This document shows positions 1 through 6,145 of a DNA stretch of 6,536 nucleotides, one piece after another; the first letter of the stretch is position 1; every line of letters begins with the position of its first letter. Below the pieces are notes generated by a model. It had not been told where the DNA came from, did no database searches, and saw nothing but the letters and a program-made list of their open reading frames with translations. The stretch spans positions 1 through 6,536 of the forward strand of contig WRMT01000179.1 in the NCBI GenBank assembly GCA_009777005.1, read 5' to 3'. Both the position numbers and the translations under genes were made by a program. Source of the DNA: Methanobrevibacter sp. GTDB lineage: Archaea > Methanobacteriota > Methanobacteria > Methanobacteriales > Methanobacteriaceae.

Positions 1-96
<96 letters not shown>

Positions 97-112
97 CCCC
101 CCCCCCCCCCCC
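97..112. repeat. Poly-C homopolymer, 16 C
   Basis: Sixteen consecutive C residues lie in surroundings that are almost pure A/T. The run ends about 35 bp before the first TATA-like sequence of the downstream surface-protein gene. Poly-C/G tracts of this length near surface-protein genes are classical slipped-strand phase-variation sites in bacteria. That role is only inference here, and an assembly artefact remains possible because of the neighbouring homopolymers. Confidence 0.85.
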
Positions 113-146
113 AAGTTATTATTTTAATGACTAAAAAATCATAATA

Positions 147-159
147 TTTAAATATAAAT
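147..159 (+). promoter_or_regulatory. Candidate TATA box 1 of the surface-protein gene
   Basis: The stretch TTTAAATATAAAT resembles an archaeal TATA element. Transcription would begin near position 180, giving a leader of roughly 85 nt before the preferred start at 266. The spacer is so AT-rich that chance matches are likely. A second candidate at 206-217 gives a shorter, more usual leader. Confidence 0.3.
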
Positions 160-173
160 AGTTTTAAACTATT
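157..173. promoter_or_regulatory. Perfect 8-bp inverted repeat, operator-like
   Basis: AATAGTTT and AAACTATT are exact reverse complements separated by a single T. The dyad overlaps the end of TATA candidate 1 and lies upstream of candidate 2, a position from which a dimeric DNA-binding protein could affect initiation. The dyad is seen directly; the operator role is inferred. Confidence 0.35.
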
Positions 174-205
174 ATCTAGGTAATTCATATTCAATTATTA
201 TAATG

Positions 206-217
206 AATAATATATTA
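206..217 (+). promoter_or_regulatory. Candidate TATA box 2 of the surface-protein gene
   Basis: AATAATATATTA would place transcription initiation near 235-240, just upstream of the GGAGGT ribosome binding site at 251. This fits translation from 266 and argues against the in-frame ATG at 203, which would then lie upstream of the transcript. Confidence 0.35.
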
Positions 218-250
218 CCCAAAGACAAAAGTGGCACAACCGCCACAAAC

Positions 251-256
251 GGAGGT
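251..256 (+). promoter_or_regulatory. Shine-Dalgarno GGAGGT that decides the start
   Basis: GGAGGT is a strong match to the 16S rRNA 3' end and lies 9 nt before the ATG at 266. The longer in-frame ATG at 203 has no such site, and the 21 residues it would add do not look like a signal-peptide n-region. The start at 266 is therefore preferred. Confidence 0.8.
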
Positions 257-265
257 AAAAAACGA

Positions 266-1111
266 ATGAAATCATCAAAAAGAATTTTTACCCTGCTGAT
301 ACTATTTACAAGCGTTTTAATATTTTCCATGTTAACAGTAACAGCAGTTTCATTAAGTGAACAAAAGACATTCCCCACAGATGAGGACATACATATTGAA
401 ACAAAATATAAACAAGTTTCCATTAACAAAATAACTTTTAATGCTAATGGAGGCAAAATTGGCACAAAAACAAAAGTAATAAAAAATATCAACAAAGGAA
501 GTAAGATTAAAAAGTTTCCAGCTAATCCTAAAAGGACAGGCTATACTTTCAAAGGATGGTACACCAAAAAAAGTGGTGGGAAAAAAATAAGTGTAAACAC
601 TAAACCAGGTAAAAGTGTTACCGTGTACGCCCAATGGAAAAGTGCAAGGGTTTTGAATGCTAATGAAAAGAAACTCGTAGGAGTGTGGTCACAACATGCT
701 GAACACGGGGATTGGTGGTACAATAACAATTCTGGATATGGAGAATTTTTTTCTGGAATAGAAAAAATCATTCCTCGGGATAAAAGTTACAATAATATGT
801 TCCTATTTAAGAAGGACGGTACCTTTGTTTGGACATATCGCTATCTCTACAACTGGGGATCATTAGATGCTAGTAGACCTACTATTGGAGGAGTGTACCT
901 CTTCCATGGTGATTTTCGTGTGGCTAACGGAAAAATTGTAACTTCCAACGTGAAAGCGATTTCAACAACAGGTTTTTATTATGGAAAACCAACTGGCTGG
1001 AAAACTTCAAGTGGCAGCTCCTATAAATTTGATTATACTCCCTCCAGTATCAAGGTACAAATTGTGGACTATGAAAAAAAATCAACTTGGGAAGAATACT
1101 ATAAAAGGTGA
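266..1111 (+). CDS. Secreted/surface protein with InlB B-repeat and lipocalin-like C-terminal domain
   Basis: The product has 281 residues. Residues 1-5 (MKSSK, then R6) form a basic n-region, followed by a hydrophobic stretch at about 7-28 that acts as a signal peptide or an uncleaved anchor; no clear cleavage or lipobox site is seen. Residues 55-124 form one InlB B-repeat (Listeria-Bacteroides repeat): ITFNANGG at 56-63, GYTFKGWY at 92-99, VTVYAQW at 118-124. In known proteins this beta-grasp module serves as a stalk or adhesive unit. Residues 133-281 are rich in Trp, Tyr and Gly and show LVGVW (137-141), FKKDGTF (181-187), GGVY (208-211) and NGKI (221-224), a spacing like lipocalin-like beta-barrel domains; this match is by pattern only. 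There is no sortase motif or C-terminal membrane helix. Base composition is visibly less AT-rich than its neighbours, which could reflect acquisition. It is monocistronic and convergent with the flippase. Function beyond an envelope or extracellular location is unknown. Confidence 0.85.
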   Translation: MKSSKRIFTLLILFTSVLIFSMLTVTAVSLSEQKTFPTDEDIHIETKYKQVSINKITFNANGGKIGTKTKVIKNINKGSKIKKFPANPKRTGYTFKGWYTKKSGGKKISVNTKPGKSVTVYAQWKSARVLNANEKKLVGVWSQHAEHGDWWYNNNSGYGEFFSGIEKIIPRDKSYNNMFLFKKDGTFVWTYRYLYNWGSLDASRPTIGGVYLFHGDFRVANGKIVTSNVKAISTTGFYYGKPTGWKTSSGSSYKFDYTPSSIKVQIVDYEKKSTWEEYYKR

Positions 1112-1132
1112 AATGAAAATATTAAACAAAAT

Positions 1133-1165
1133 AAAGGAGGATTACAAAAAATCATCCTCTTTTTT
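1133..1165 (+). terminator. Hairpin plus T-run after the surface-protein gene
   Basis: GAGGAT (1137-1142) pairs with ATCCTC (1154-1159), and the stem extends outward through a G-T and three A-T pairs. The loop is 11 nt. A run of six T (1160-1165) follows, partly forming the 3' arm. It begins 22 nt past the stop codon. Archaeal termination depends mainly on the T-run, so the hairpin may be secondary. The AGGAGG in the 5' arm looks like a ribosome binding site but no suitable start codon follows. Confidence 0.55.
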
Positions 1166-1295
1166 ATTAACTTTACATAAAGTTCTCATGAAAAGTTGAA
1201 CCAAAGGATTTAAATAGCTATAGCAGTGATTGAAGCCGTGATTTCAAGCTTAACTCTTTAAAACAAATATATTAATGAAAATTATTAATTTAATT

Positions 1296-1309
1296 TTTAA
1301 AGCTTTAAA
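1296..1309. repeat. 14-bp perfect palindrome TTTAAAGCTTTAAA
   Basis: The sequence is its own reverse complement. It lies in the convergent spacer between the surface-protein gene and the flippase, downstream of both. No function can be assigned; in DNA this AT-rich it may be incidental. Confidence 0.4.
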
Positions 1310-1332
1310 TTAGTTAATTTAGCTTTTTCTTA

Positions 1333-1371
1333 TCATTTTTTATAAAAAAACTCAAATTCTTCTTTTTCAAA
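1333..1371 (-). pseudogene. Duplicated 3' end of the flippase gene (remnant)
   Basis: A 26-bp stretch at 1345-1370 is identical to 1406-1431 inside the 3' end of the flippase gene, 61 bp away, with weaker similarity on both sides. Read on the minus strand, this copy encodes FEKEEFEFFYKK followed by TGA, matching the IEKEEFEFFKEM end of the intact protein, with a TAA two codons upstream. It is either a short diverged tandem duplication or the scar of recombination between flippase paralogues that replaced the rest of an older gene. The identity is directly visible; the mechanism is inferred. Confidence 0.6.
1344..1350 (-). terminator. Candidate T7 terminator of the flippase gene
   Basis: Seven A on the plus strand give a U7 run in the flippase transcript, about 32 nt after its stop codon. 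Archaeal RNA polymerases commonly terminate at such T-tracts without a hairpin. It lies inside the duplicated gene end, so its position here may be coincidental. Confidence 0.35.
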
Positions 1372-1381
1372 CCATTAAAAC

Positions 1382-2830
1382 CTAAGTTTCACTAATCATT
1401 TCTTTAAAAAACTCAAATTCTTCTTTTTCAATTCCTTTCATCAAAAGTAAAATTCCAAAATAAATAAGAACAGCTATAATAACTGTGATTATGATACTTG
1501 TTCTGTCTACTGGGTTTATAAATAATACAAATACTCCCATAATAAATGCTGCTAAAATAGTTTTAGCTAATGACTTGTATTCAAATGGAAGTTCTATGTA
1601 CTTTTTACTATAAAATGAGGTGATGAAAAAAGCTATAAGGTAGCAAATTAAGGTTACAATAGCTGCACCCACAATTCCCATATAAGGAACAGCTATCATA
1701 TTGAAAACAAGGTTTAAAATTCCTACTATTATCCAAATATTTCCAAGTATCTTTGTTTTTTTCTCTAAAATTAATATATTATTAATTATACCATACATTC
1801 CCATTAAAATAGCTCCTAAACAAACAAAAGGAGTTACTGCATAACCATTCATAGCTATTTCTGAAGTAGATATAATAAGAAGAATTTGTTTTGAAAGAAT
1901 AGAAAGACCAATAGCTGCTGGAATAGTAATAAGTAAAAAATATTTCATTGAATACTTAAGAAAAACACTTACTTTTTCTAAGTTTCCTTCTTCAAAATAT
2001 TTTGGAAGAATACTTGGAAGAAGAATTGCAAATGGAGATAAAAACATTAATAATATACTTCCTAACGCATAGCTAGGAGCATAATAACCTACAGCTGCAG
2101 ATCCGAGGAATATTCCAATAACATATTTATCACTTGAATCAACAACCCAAGAAGAAATATTGCTTGGAATTGTTGGAATTGCAAACTCTAATTCTTCTTT
2201 TAAATATTTAAATTTAGGAATAGCTAATCCTAAGTATCTGAATATTAAAATAATCATTATAATGAAAACAGCTAAATTAGCTATTAACAATCCCATTACA
2301 ACAATTTGAATATTATAATTAGCTAAAACTAAATAAGAACTTATAACAACTCCAATGTAAGTTTGTAAAACCAAAAATAATGAATATCTTTTTATTTGTT
2401 GAAATGTTCTAAAGAAACTAATTAGCATTAAGTTGATACAAGCAAAAAAAGAGATTATAGCAGTTATATAAACAACTTCTACATTTCCTCCAAAAATACT
2501 ATTAGCTATTAGATCTTGAAATATTAAAAAAATCCCAGAAATAGCTAAGCTAATAGTGAATACCACAGCTAACATTGAATAAAATGATTCTTTTATTTTA
2601 TTTTTATCTTTTTCTGCAGATAAAAATCTAACCATTGTGTAAGGAAGACCAAGATTAGCTATATTTGGCATCAGAGCTATTGTTGTATTTACTTGTGCCC
2701 ATATTCCATAGTCAGCAGTTGAAAGATTTTTAGTAATTATTGGAATAAATATTAACCCACTTAATGAAATTAATATATTTGTTATTCCTACTAGACCTAT
2801 TCTTTGGACAAATTGCTTGTATTCATTCAA
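1382..2830 (-). CDS. Polysaccharide flippase, Wzx/MATE (MOP) superfamily
   Basis: This 482-residue integral membrane protein has about 12-14 hydrophobic segments, for example near 13-33, 83-105, 117-140, 150-170, 176-198, 235-275, 296-320, 330-352, 362-382, 385-405, 422-438 and 445-464. Proteins of this family move lipid-linked oligosaccharides across the cytoplasmic membrane for envelope polysaccharide or glycan assembly. Family features include the N-terminal GLVGITNILISLSGLIFIPI region (12-31), TKNLSTADYGIWA (33-45) and the PSYALGSILLMFLSPFAILLP stretch (252-272). Length is typical. The start is TTG at 2830, supported by GGTG 5 nt upstream and by the conserved N-terminal helix beginning right after; no in-frame ATG fits better. 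No glycosyltransferase or polymerase genes are adjacent in the window, so the substrate cannot be named. The C-terminal EKEEFEFFK motif recurs immediately downstream as a remnant. The gene appears to be transcribed alone from its own promoter. Confidence 0.88.
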   Translation of the reverse strand: MNEYKQFVQRIGLVGITNILISLSGLIFIPIITKNLSTADYGIWAQVNTTIALMPNIANLGLPYTMVRFLSAEKDKNKIKESFYSMLAVVFTISLAISGIFLIFQDLIANSIFGGNVEVVYITAIISFFACINLMLISFFRTFQQIKRYSLFLVLQTYIGVVISSYLVLANYNIQIVVMGLLIANLAVFIIMIILIFRYLGLAIPKFKYLKEELEFAIPTIPSNISSWVVDSSDKYVIGIFLGSAAVGYYAPSYALGSILLMFLSPFAILLPSILPKYFEEGNLEKVSVFLKYSMKYFLLITIPAAIGLSILSKQILLIISTSEIAMNGYAVTPFVCLGAILMGMYGIINNILILEKKTKILGNIWIIVGILNLVFNMIAVPYMGIVGAAIVTLICYLIAFFITSFYSKKYIELPFEYKSLAKTILAAFIMGVFVLFINPVDRTSIIITVIIAVLIYFGILLLMKGIEKEEFEFFKEMISET

Positions 2831-2835
2831 TATTA

Positions 2836-2839
2836 CACC
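2836..2839 (-). promoter_or_regulatory. GGTG ribosome binding site before TTG start
   Basis: On the minus strand GGTG, complementary to the CACC of the archaeal anti-Shine-Dalgarno, lies 5 nt upstream of the TTG at 2830-2828. It supports TTG as the real start. The only G/C-rich bases in the surrounding spacer are at this site. Confidence 0.55.
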
Positions 2840-2869
2840 GAAACTACAATTAAATAAATTAAAATAAAA

Positions 2870-2880
2870 ATTTTATACAC
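2870..2880 (-). promoter_or_regulatory. Candidate TATA box of the flippase gene
   Basis: The minus strand reads GTGTATAAAAT. Initiation about 25 nt downstream would be near 2849, giving a leader of about 18 nt that contains the GGTG site. The spacing is right for an archaeal promoter, although the region offers many AT-rich matches. Confidence 0.45.
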
Positions 2881-3152
2881 TTGACAATTTAATTATTTTA
2901 GTTATGAACTTTTAAATAAGATATTTTACTATAAAAGCTTTAAATATTACTAATTTAATAAATTGACTATTCCAATAAAGTTTTAAAATAATAACTAATT
3001 TTATAATTTAATAAATAACTTAAACATTTCTTTATCAAATCTTTTTTTTAAAAATTTAAAAATATTATATAAAAATTTAAATGAAAAATAAAGAACATTT
3101 TATAAATAAAAAAAATTAGGGTTAAGTAATTTTTGATAAGAGATATATTAAA
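2881..3152. other. Gene-free AT-rich spacer
   Basis: No reading frame with coding character is seen on either strand. The stretch is almost entirely A/T, with a run of eight T at 3042-3049 and a short direct repeat AAAAATTTAAA near 3049-3059 and 3072-3082. No RNA gene or further promoter can be supported. Confidence 0.6.
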
Positions 3153-3359
3153 TAATATATTAAAAATTATAATCTAAAAGGGAATTATAATTAAAAATAA
3201 TAATTCAAAAGAAAATTATTAATTAAAAATAATAATTCAAAAAAGAATTATAATTAAAAATAATAATTTAAAAGAAAATTATTAATTAAAAATAATAATT
3301 CAAAAAAAAATTATTAATTAAAAATAATAATTTAAAAGAAAATTATTAATTAAAAATAA
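3153..3359. repeat. Tandem array of ~32-bp dyad-bearing units, about 6-7 copies
   Basis: The core TTAAAAATAATAATT recurs with its first base at 3191, 3223, 3254, 3286 and 3318, with partial or diverged copies at 3160 and 3350, so the period is 31-32 bp. Units differ mainly in the linker: some read TCAAAAG or TCAAAAAA and others TTAAAAG. From the copy at 3223 on, the C-type and T-type linkers alternate, hinting at a 64-bp higher-order repeat. Full units contain AATTATTA and TAATAATT, an exact 8-bp inverted repeat around an 8-nt centre. It is not a CRISPR array, because there are no unique spacers. It lies between tex and the flippase, about 200 bp downstream of tex; function is unknown. Confidence 0.85.
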
Positions 3360-3560
3360 GCAATATTATTAATCATGTGCCTTTAACAAAATTGGCTCCT
3401 GAATTTTCACAAAATTCAATTATCAAAAATTCTGCAAAATAAATGTTGAATTTATACTAACAAAAATCTATTGTAAAATTGAGATAGCTTAGCCCAATGA
3501 TTTTTACAACAGCAATTATATGACAAATCAAGCAGAATTTTTTTATAAACCTTTTGTTTT
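3360..3560. other. Less AT-rich segment with hairpin and 11-bp inverted repeat, unassigned
   Basis: This 200-bp stretch after tex has noticeably more G and C than the spacer beside it and starts abruptly where the tandem array ends. It holds a compact hairpin, TGAATTTT-CAC-AAAATTCA at 3400-3418, and an exact inverted pair, AAAAATTCTGC (3425-3435) and GCAGAATTTTT (3532-3542), bounding a 118-bp interval. Short open stretches of about 25-28 codons exist on the minus strand but lack starts and recognisable similarity. It could be a small structured RNA, a miniature mobile-element remnant, or a decayed gene. None of these is established. Confidence 0.4.
3400..3418. repeat. Hairpin, 8-bp stem with 3-nt loop
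   Basis: TGAATTTT and AAAATTCA are perfectly complementary around CAC. The stem is A/T-rich with one G-C pair. No T-run follows directly on either strand, so it does not look like an ordinary terminator. Confidence 0.55.
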
Positions 3561-5708
3561 TTAACACAAGCTTAGTTGGATTCTATTTTTATTCAAATCA
3601 ATTTCAAGTATCTTGACTTTAACTATATCTCCAACACTTACAATATCTGAAGGGTGTTTTACAAAGTTACCTTTGTCCATCTTAGAAATATGGATTAAAC
3701 CATCGTGGTGTACTCCAATATCAATAAATGCTCCAAAATCAACTACATTTCTAACCATTCCCTCCATAGTCATTCCTTCTTTAAGATCCTCTATTAGCAA
3801 AGTATCAGACCTTAGAATTGGTTTGTGCATATTGTCTCTTGGGTCAATTTCTGGATTTTTAAGTTGAATAGCTATACTATTAAGTGTTTCTTCTCCAACA
3901 TTTAGCTCATCAGATAAATCTTTAAAATTAATCTCTTCAATAGCTAAGTCTTCTAAAAATAAATCATCAAGATTATAACCTAATTTTTCAATTAATTTTT
4001 TAGCTACTTCATATGATTCTGGGTGGATTGAAGTTTGATCTAATGGATTATCCGAGGAATAAACTTTTAAAAATCCTGCTGATTGTTTAAATATCTCAGA
4101 ATCAATACTATCTAATTTTAAAAGTTCATCTCTACTTTTAAATAGACCATTATCCTCCCTATATCTTACAATGTCAGTAGCTATTGCTGAATCTATACCT
4201 GAAACATAATTTAACAGTGAAATTGAAGCTGTGTTTAAATCTACACCAACATTATTTACTACTTTTTCAATTATATTAGCTAATGATTCATTCAATTTCT
4301 CCTGGTTCATATCATGCTGATATTGACCTACACCAATAGTTTTAGGATCTACTTTAACAAATTCAACAAGAGGATCTTGTAATCTTTTAGCTATTGAAAT
4401 TGCAGTTCTATGTCCTTTATTAATATCAGGAAATTCAATTTCAGCTAATGCACTTGAAGAATAAGCAGAAGCTCCTGCCTGATTAATTAACGCATATTTA
4501 ACTTCTGTTCCTTGAATAATATTTGCTATGATTTGTTCCAATTTTTTTGAATCTTGAATATCTCCTAAAGCAATTAAATCAATACTATATTCATTAATAA
4601 GATCTAAAATAGTTTTTTTAGTTTCATCAATATTATTTTCTGAACCTAATGGATTTGCAATAGATGTTTTTAGAATCTTTCCTTCTTTATCTAACACTGC
4701 TAATTTAGAACTTGCATACAATGAAGGATACCAACCTAAAATAACTTTATTTTTTGTTGGAGATTGCATTAGAAGATGTTCAAGATTATCAGAAAAAATT
4801 TCAATGGATTTATCTTCTGCTCTATTAGTTAAGTATTCACGAATTTCTTTTTCAATTGAAGGAGCTATTAATCGATCATATGAATTTAAAATAGCTTCTT
4901 CAATATATGTTTTCGTGACAACATTATAATCTTGACTATAATTATCAGAACGATCAATTAAAGTATGCCTATTTAAATAGCTAATGATTTCATCTTTAGG
5001 AGCTTCAATTTTAACTTTTAAAAAGCCTTCACTTTCTCCTCTATTAATAGCAAGGACTTTATGACTAGCTATGTTGTAAATATCTTCACTATGATCATAG
5101 TATATTTCATAAACTGAACTTTCTTCCTTTTGGATAGGTTCTGTGATGATTTTTCCTTCTTCTAAAGTGATTTTTCTGATTAAATATCTAAAATCTGCAT
5201 TATCTGCAACAATTCCAGCAATTATATCTTGACTTCCAGAAATAGCATCTTCAATAGTTTCTATTCCCTCGTCTTTAGAGATAAAGTCTTTAGCTATTTC
5301 TTCAATCGGGATTTCTGTCTGCTGGAAACGAATTATATTTGCAAGTTTACTTAGAGTTTTTTTCTTAGAAGATTCAGTTTTGGTTTCTTTTTCTTCAACA
5401 TATTGATTATAAATATCATCTACTTCAATCAAAGTTTCAGATTCATCAATAATCTTTTTAATCTCATCAGTTAATTTTTCTTTGTTTTTAATAGATTCAG
5501 TGACTTCTTCTTTTCTTTTTTCTAATTTTTTTAAATAATCTAATTTTTCACTAAATTTTTGAAGAGAATCATAGCTTAAAGAATTTGTAAGCTCTTTTCT
5601 ATAGCTATTAATAAATGGAATGGTGTTTCCATCCTTGATTAAGTTAATTAAATCTTCACTTTGTTTTGAGCTGATATTGAATTCACTAGCTAATGTTTCA
5701 GATATCAT
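3561..5708 (-). CDS. tex: Tex: S1-domain RNA-binding transcription accessory protein
   Basis: The 715-residue product matches the Tex family along its whole length. Residues 1-200 form the helical Tex N-terminal region (NTIPFINSYRKEL at 28-40). The YqgF/RNase H-like domain lies at about 320-450. The signature AGASAYSSS (411-419) and the block AISIAKRLQDPL...KTIGVGQYQHD (436-466) follow, then a helix-hairpin-helix domain (GVDLNTAS at 488-495, GLFKSRDELL at 521-530), the GFLKV...NPLD...HPESY linker (545-566) and a C-terminal S1 domain (about 645-714; FGAFIDIG 658-665, GLIHIS 670-675). In bacteria Tex is a cytoplasmic nucleic-acid-binding protein linked to transcription and RNA handling. Here the YqgF landmarks are eroded: GWYPS (325-329) stands for the usual G-[LI]-D-P-G, and GDIQDSKKLE (382-391) for GNGTASRETE, so nuclease activity is not expected. 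The protein ends right after the S1 fold, without the C-terminal tail of many bacterial forms. The ATG start has a good ribosome binding site. Archaeal Tex may derive from bacterial transfer (inference). Confidence 0.95.
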   Translation of the reverse strand: MISETLASEFNISSKQSEDLINLIKDGNTIPFINSYRKELTNSLSYDSLQKFSEKLDYLKKLEKRKEEVTESIKNKEKLTDEIKKIIDESETLIEVDDIYNQYVEEKETKTESSKKKTLSKLANIIRFQQTEIPIEEIAKDFISKDEGIETIEDAISGSQDIIAGIVADNADFRYLIRKITLEEGKIITEPIQKEESSVYEIYYDHSEDIYNIASHKVLAINRGESEGFLKVKIEAPKDEIISYLNRHTLIDRSDNYSQDYNVVTKTYIEEAILNSYDRLIAPSIEKEIREYLTNRAEDKSIEIFSDNLEHLLMQSPTKNKVILGWYPSLYASSKLAVLDKEGKILKTSIANPLGSENNIDETKKTILDLINEYSIDLIALGDIQDSKKLEQIIANIIQGTEVKYALINQAGASAYSSSALAEIEFPDINKGHRTAISIAKRLQDPLVEFVKVDPKTIGVGQYQHDMNQEKLNESLANIIEKVVNNVGVDLNTASISLLNYVSGIDSAIATDIVRYREDNGLFKSRDELLKLDSIDSEIFKQSAGFLKVYSSDNPLDQTSIHPESYEVAKKLIEKLGYNLDDLFLEDLAIEEINFKDLSDELNVGEETLNSIAIQLKNPEIDPRDNMHKPILRSDTLLIEDLKEGMTMEGMVRNVVDFGAFIDIGVHHDGLIHISKMDKGNFVKHPSDIVSVGDIVKVKILEIDLNKNRIQLSLC

Positions 5709-5717
5709 AATATACCA

Positions 5718-5723
5718 CTCCTT
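5718..5723 (-). promoter_or_regulatory. Ribosome binding site of tex
   Basis: The minus strand reads AAGGAG at 5723-5718, followed by TGG, with 9 nt between GGAG and the ATG at 5708. This supports the annotated start. Confidence 0.75.
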
Positions 5724-5735
5724 ATTTTTTCAAGT

Positions 5736-5834
5736 AATACATGTTTATAATCATTAGATAATATATGTCATAATATAATATGAGAAAATACAATTAAAAT
5801 ATATGTTACAATGTTATAATATAATAATATATGT
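5736..5834. promoter_or_regulatory. Four AATAYATGT motifs upstream of tex; promoter region
   Basis: AATACATGT at 5736-5744 and AATATATGT at 5760-5768, 5798-5806 and 5826-5834 lie in the 130 bp before tex. The second and third copies share similar flanks with TATAATATAATA downstream. On the minus strand each reads ACATRTATT, close to an archaeal TATA box; the copy at 5760 would start transcription about 25 nt before the ATG. They may be alternative TATA elements or a repeated regulator site. The repeats are seen; the role is inferred. Confidence 0.4.
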
Positions 5835-5995
5835 GTAAATATAGTTAATATATTATAATATTTTCAATAAATGATATTGAAATAAAGATGTTTAAATAAC
5901 TATTTGAATTTAATAAATTTTTAATACTTTTTTAAAAAAAAAAAAGAACTTATCAACAACTTTAAAAAAATTAATTATATAAAAAAATAATTTCT
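5835..5995. other. Gene-free AT-rich spacer upstream of tex
   Basis: The stretch is nearly all A/T with no coding character on either strand. The only notable element is the homopolymer at 5934-5945. Confidence 0.6.
5934..5945 (-). terminator. 12-base T-run on the minus strand
   Basis: Twelve A on the plus strand give T12 on the minus strand. It lies between the PIN pseudogene and tex and would stop minus-strand transcription arriving from the pseudogene side, insulating the tex promoter. In this AT-rich context it may also be simple low-complexity sequence. Confidence 0.3.
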
Positions 5996-6104
5996 TTAAC
6001 TCTACCCTATCCTATTAAAACATCTTTTTTAATTCTACCAATATTCTATTCTGCCCAATCATCCCTTTAATTCTACCAATATCCTATTCTACGCCATCAT
6101 CTTC
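5996..6104. repeat. Three degenerate 33-38-bp pyrimidine-rich direct repeats
   Basis: Units begin TTAACTCTACCC at 5996, TTAATTCTACCA at 6029 and TTAATTCTACCA at 6067. Copies 2 and 3 agree over TTAATTCTACCAATAT(T/C)CTATTCT and share a later CATC portion; copy 1 is more diverged and shorter. An inverted short copy, TAGAATTAA, follows at 6141-6149 overlapping the end of the PIN pseudogene. The unit length is not a multiple of three throughout, so it is not a coding repeat. Function is unknown. Confidence 0.6.
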
Positions 6105-6134
6105 TTTTATGCTTATTTTTATTTTTATTTTGGT

Positions 6135-6140
6135 AAAAAA
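6135..6140 (-). terminator. T6 run just after the PIN pseudogene
   Basis: Six A on the plus strand give T6 on the minus strand, five bases past the pseudogene stop codon at 6148-6146. It probably served as the terminator of the ancestral gene. Confidence 0.3.
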
Positions 6141-6145
6141 TAGAA

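Noticed and set aside
203..265. Longer N-terminus starting at the ATG at 203
   Set aside because: It lacks a ribosome binding site, overlaps a probable TATA element and puts 21 polar residues before the signal sequence. The ATG at 266 has GGAGGT at ideal spacing.
1114..1199. Small 28-codon ORF (MKILNKIKEDYKK...) after the surface-protein gene
   Set aside because: It overlaps the hairpin terminator, has no ribosome binding site before its ATG and no recognisable features.
1205..1255. Direct repeat GTGATTGAAGCC/GTGATTTCAAGCT in the convergent spacer
   Set aside because: It is only about 12 nt and imperfect, and the surrounding frames are closed. It is too weak to call an RNA or a gene remnant.
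3153..3359. CRISPR array
   Set aside because: Units are near-identical over their full length with no unique spacers, and no cas genes are present.
3613..3867. 84-codon plus-strand ORF antisense to the 3' end of tex
   Set aside because: It is a shadow of the strongly conserved S1 domain on the opposite strand and has no features of its own.
5690..5708. MISET at the N-terminus of Tex resembling the MISET at the C-terminus of the flippase
   Set aside because: The underlying codons differ (ATATCT versus ATTAGT) and the flanks do not match, so this is coincidence rather than a duplication.
1382..5708. Frequent TAGCTA/AGCTAT hexamers
   Set aside because: Most are explained by Ala GCT codons following codons that end in A (ATA GCT, TTA GCT) in the two minus-strand genes, so this is codon-pair usage and not a signal.
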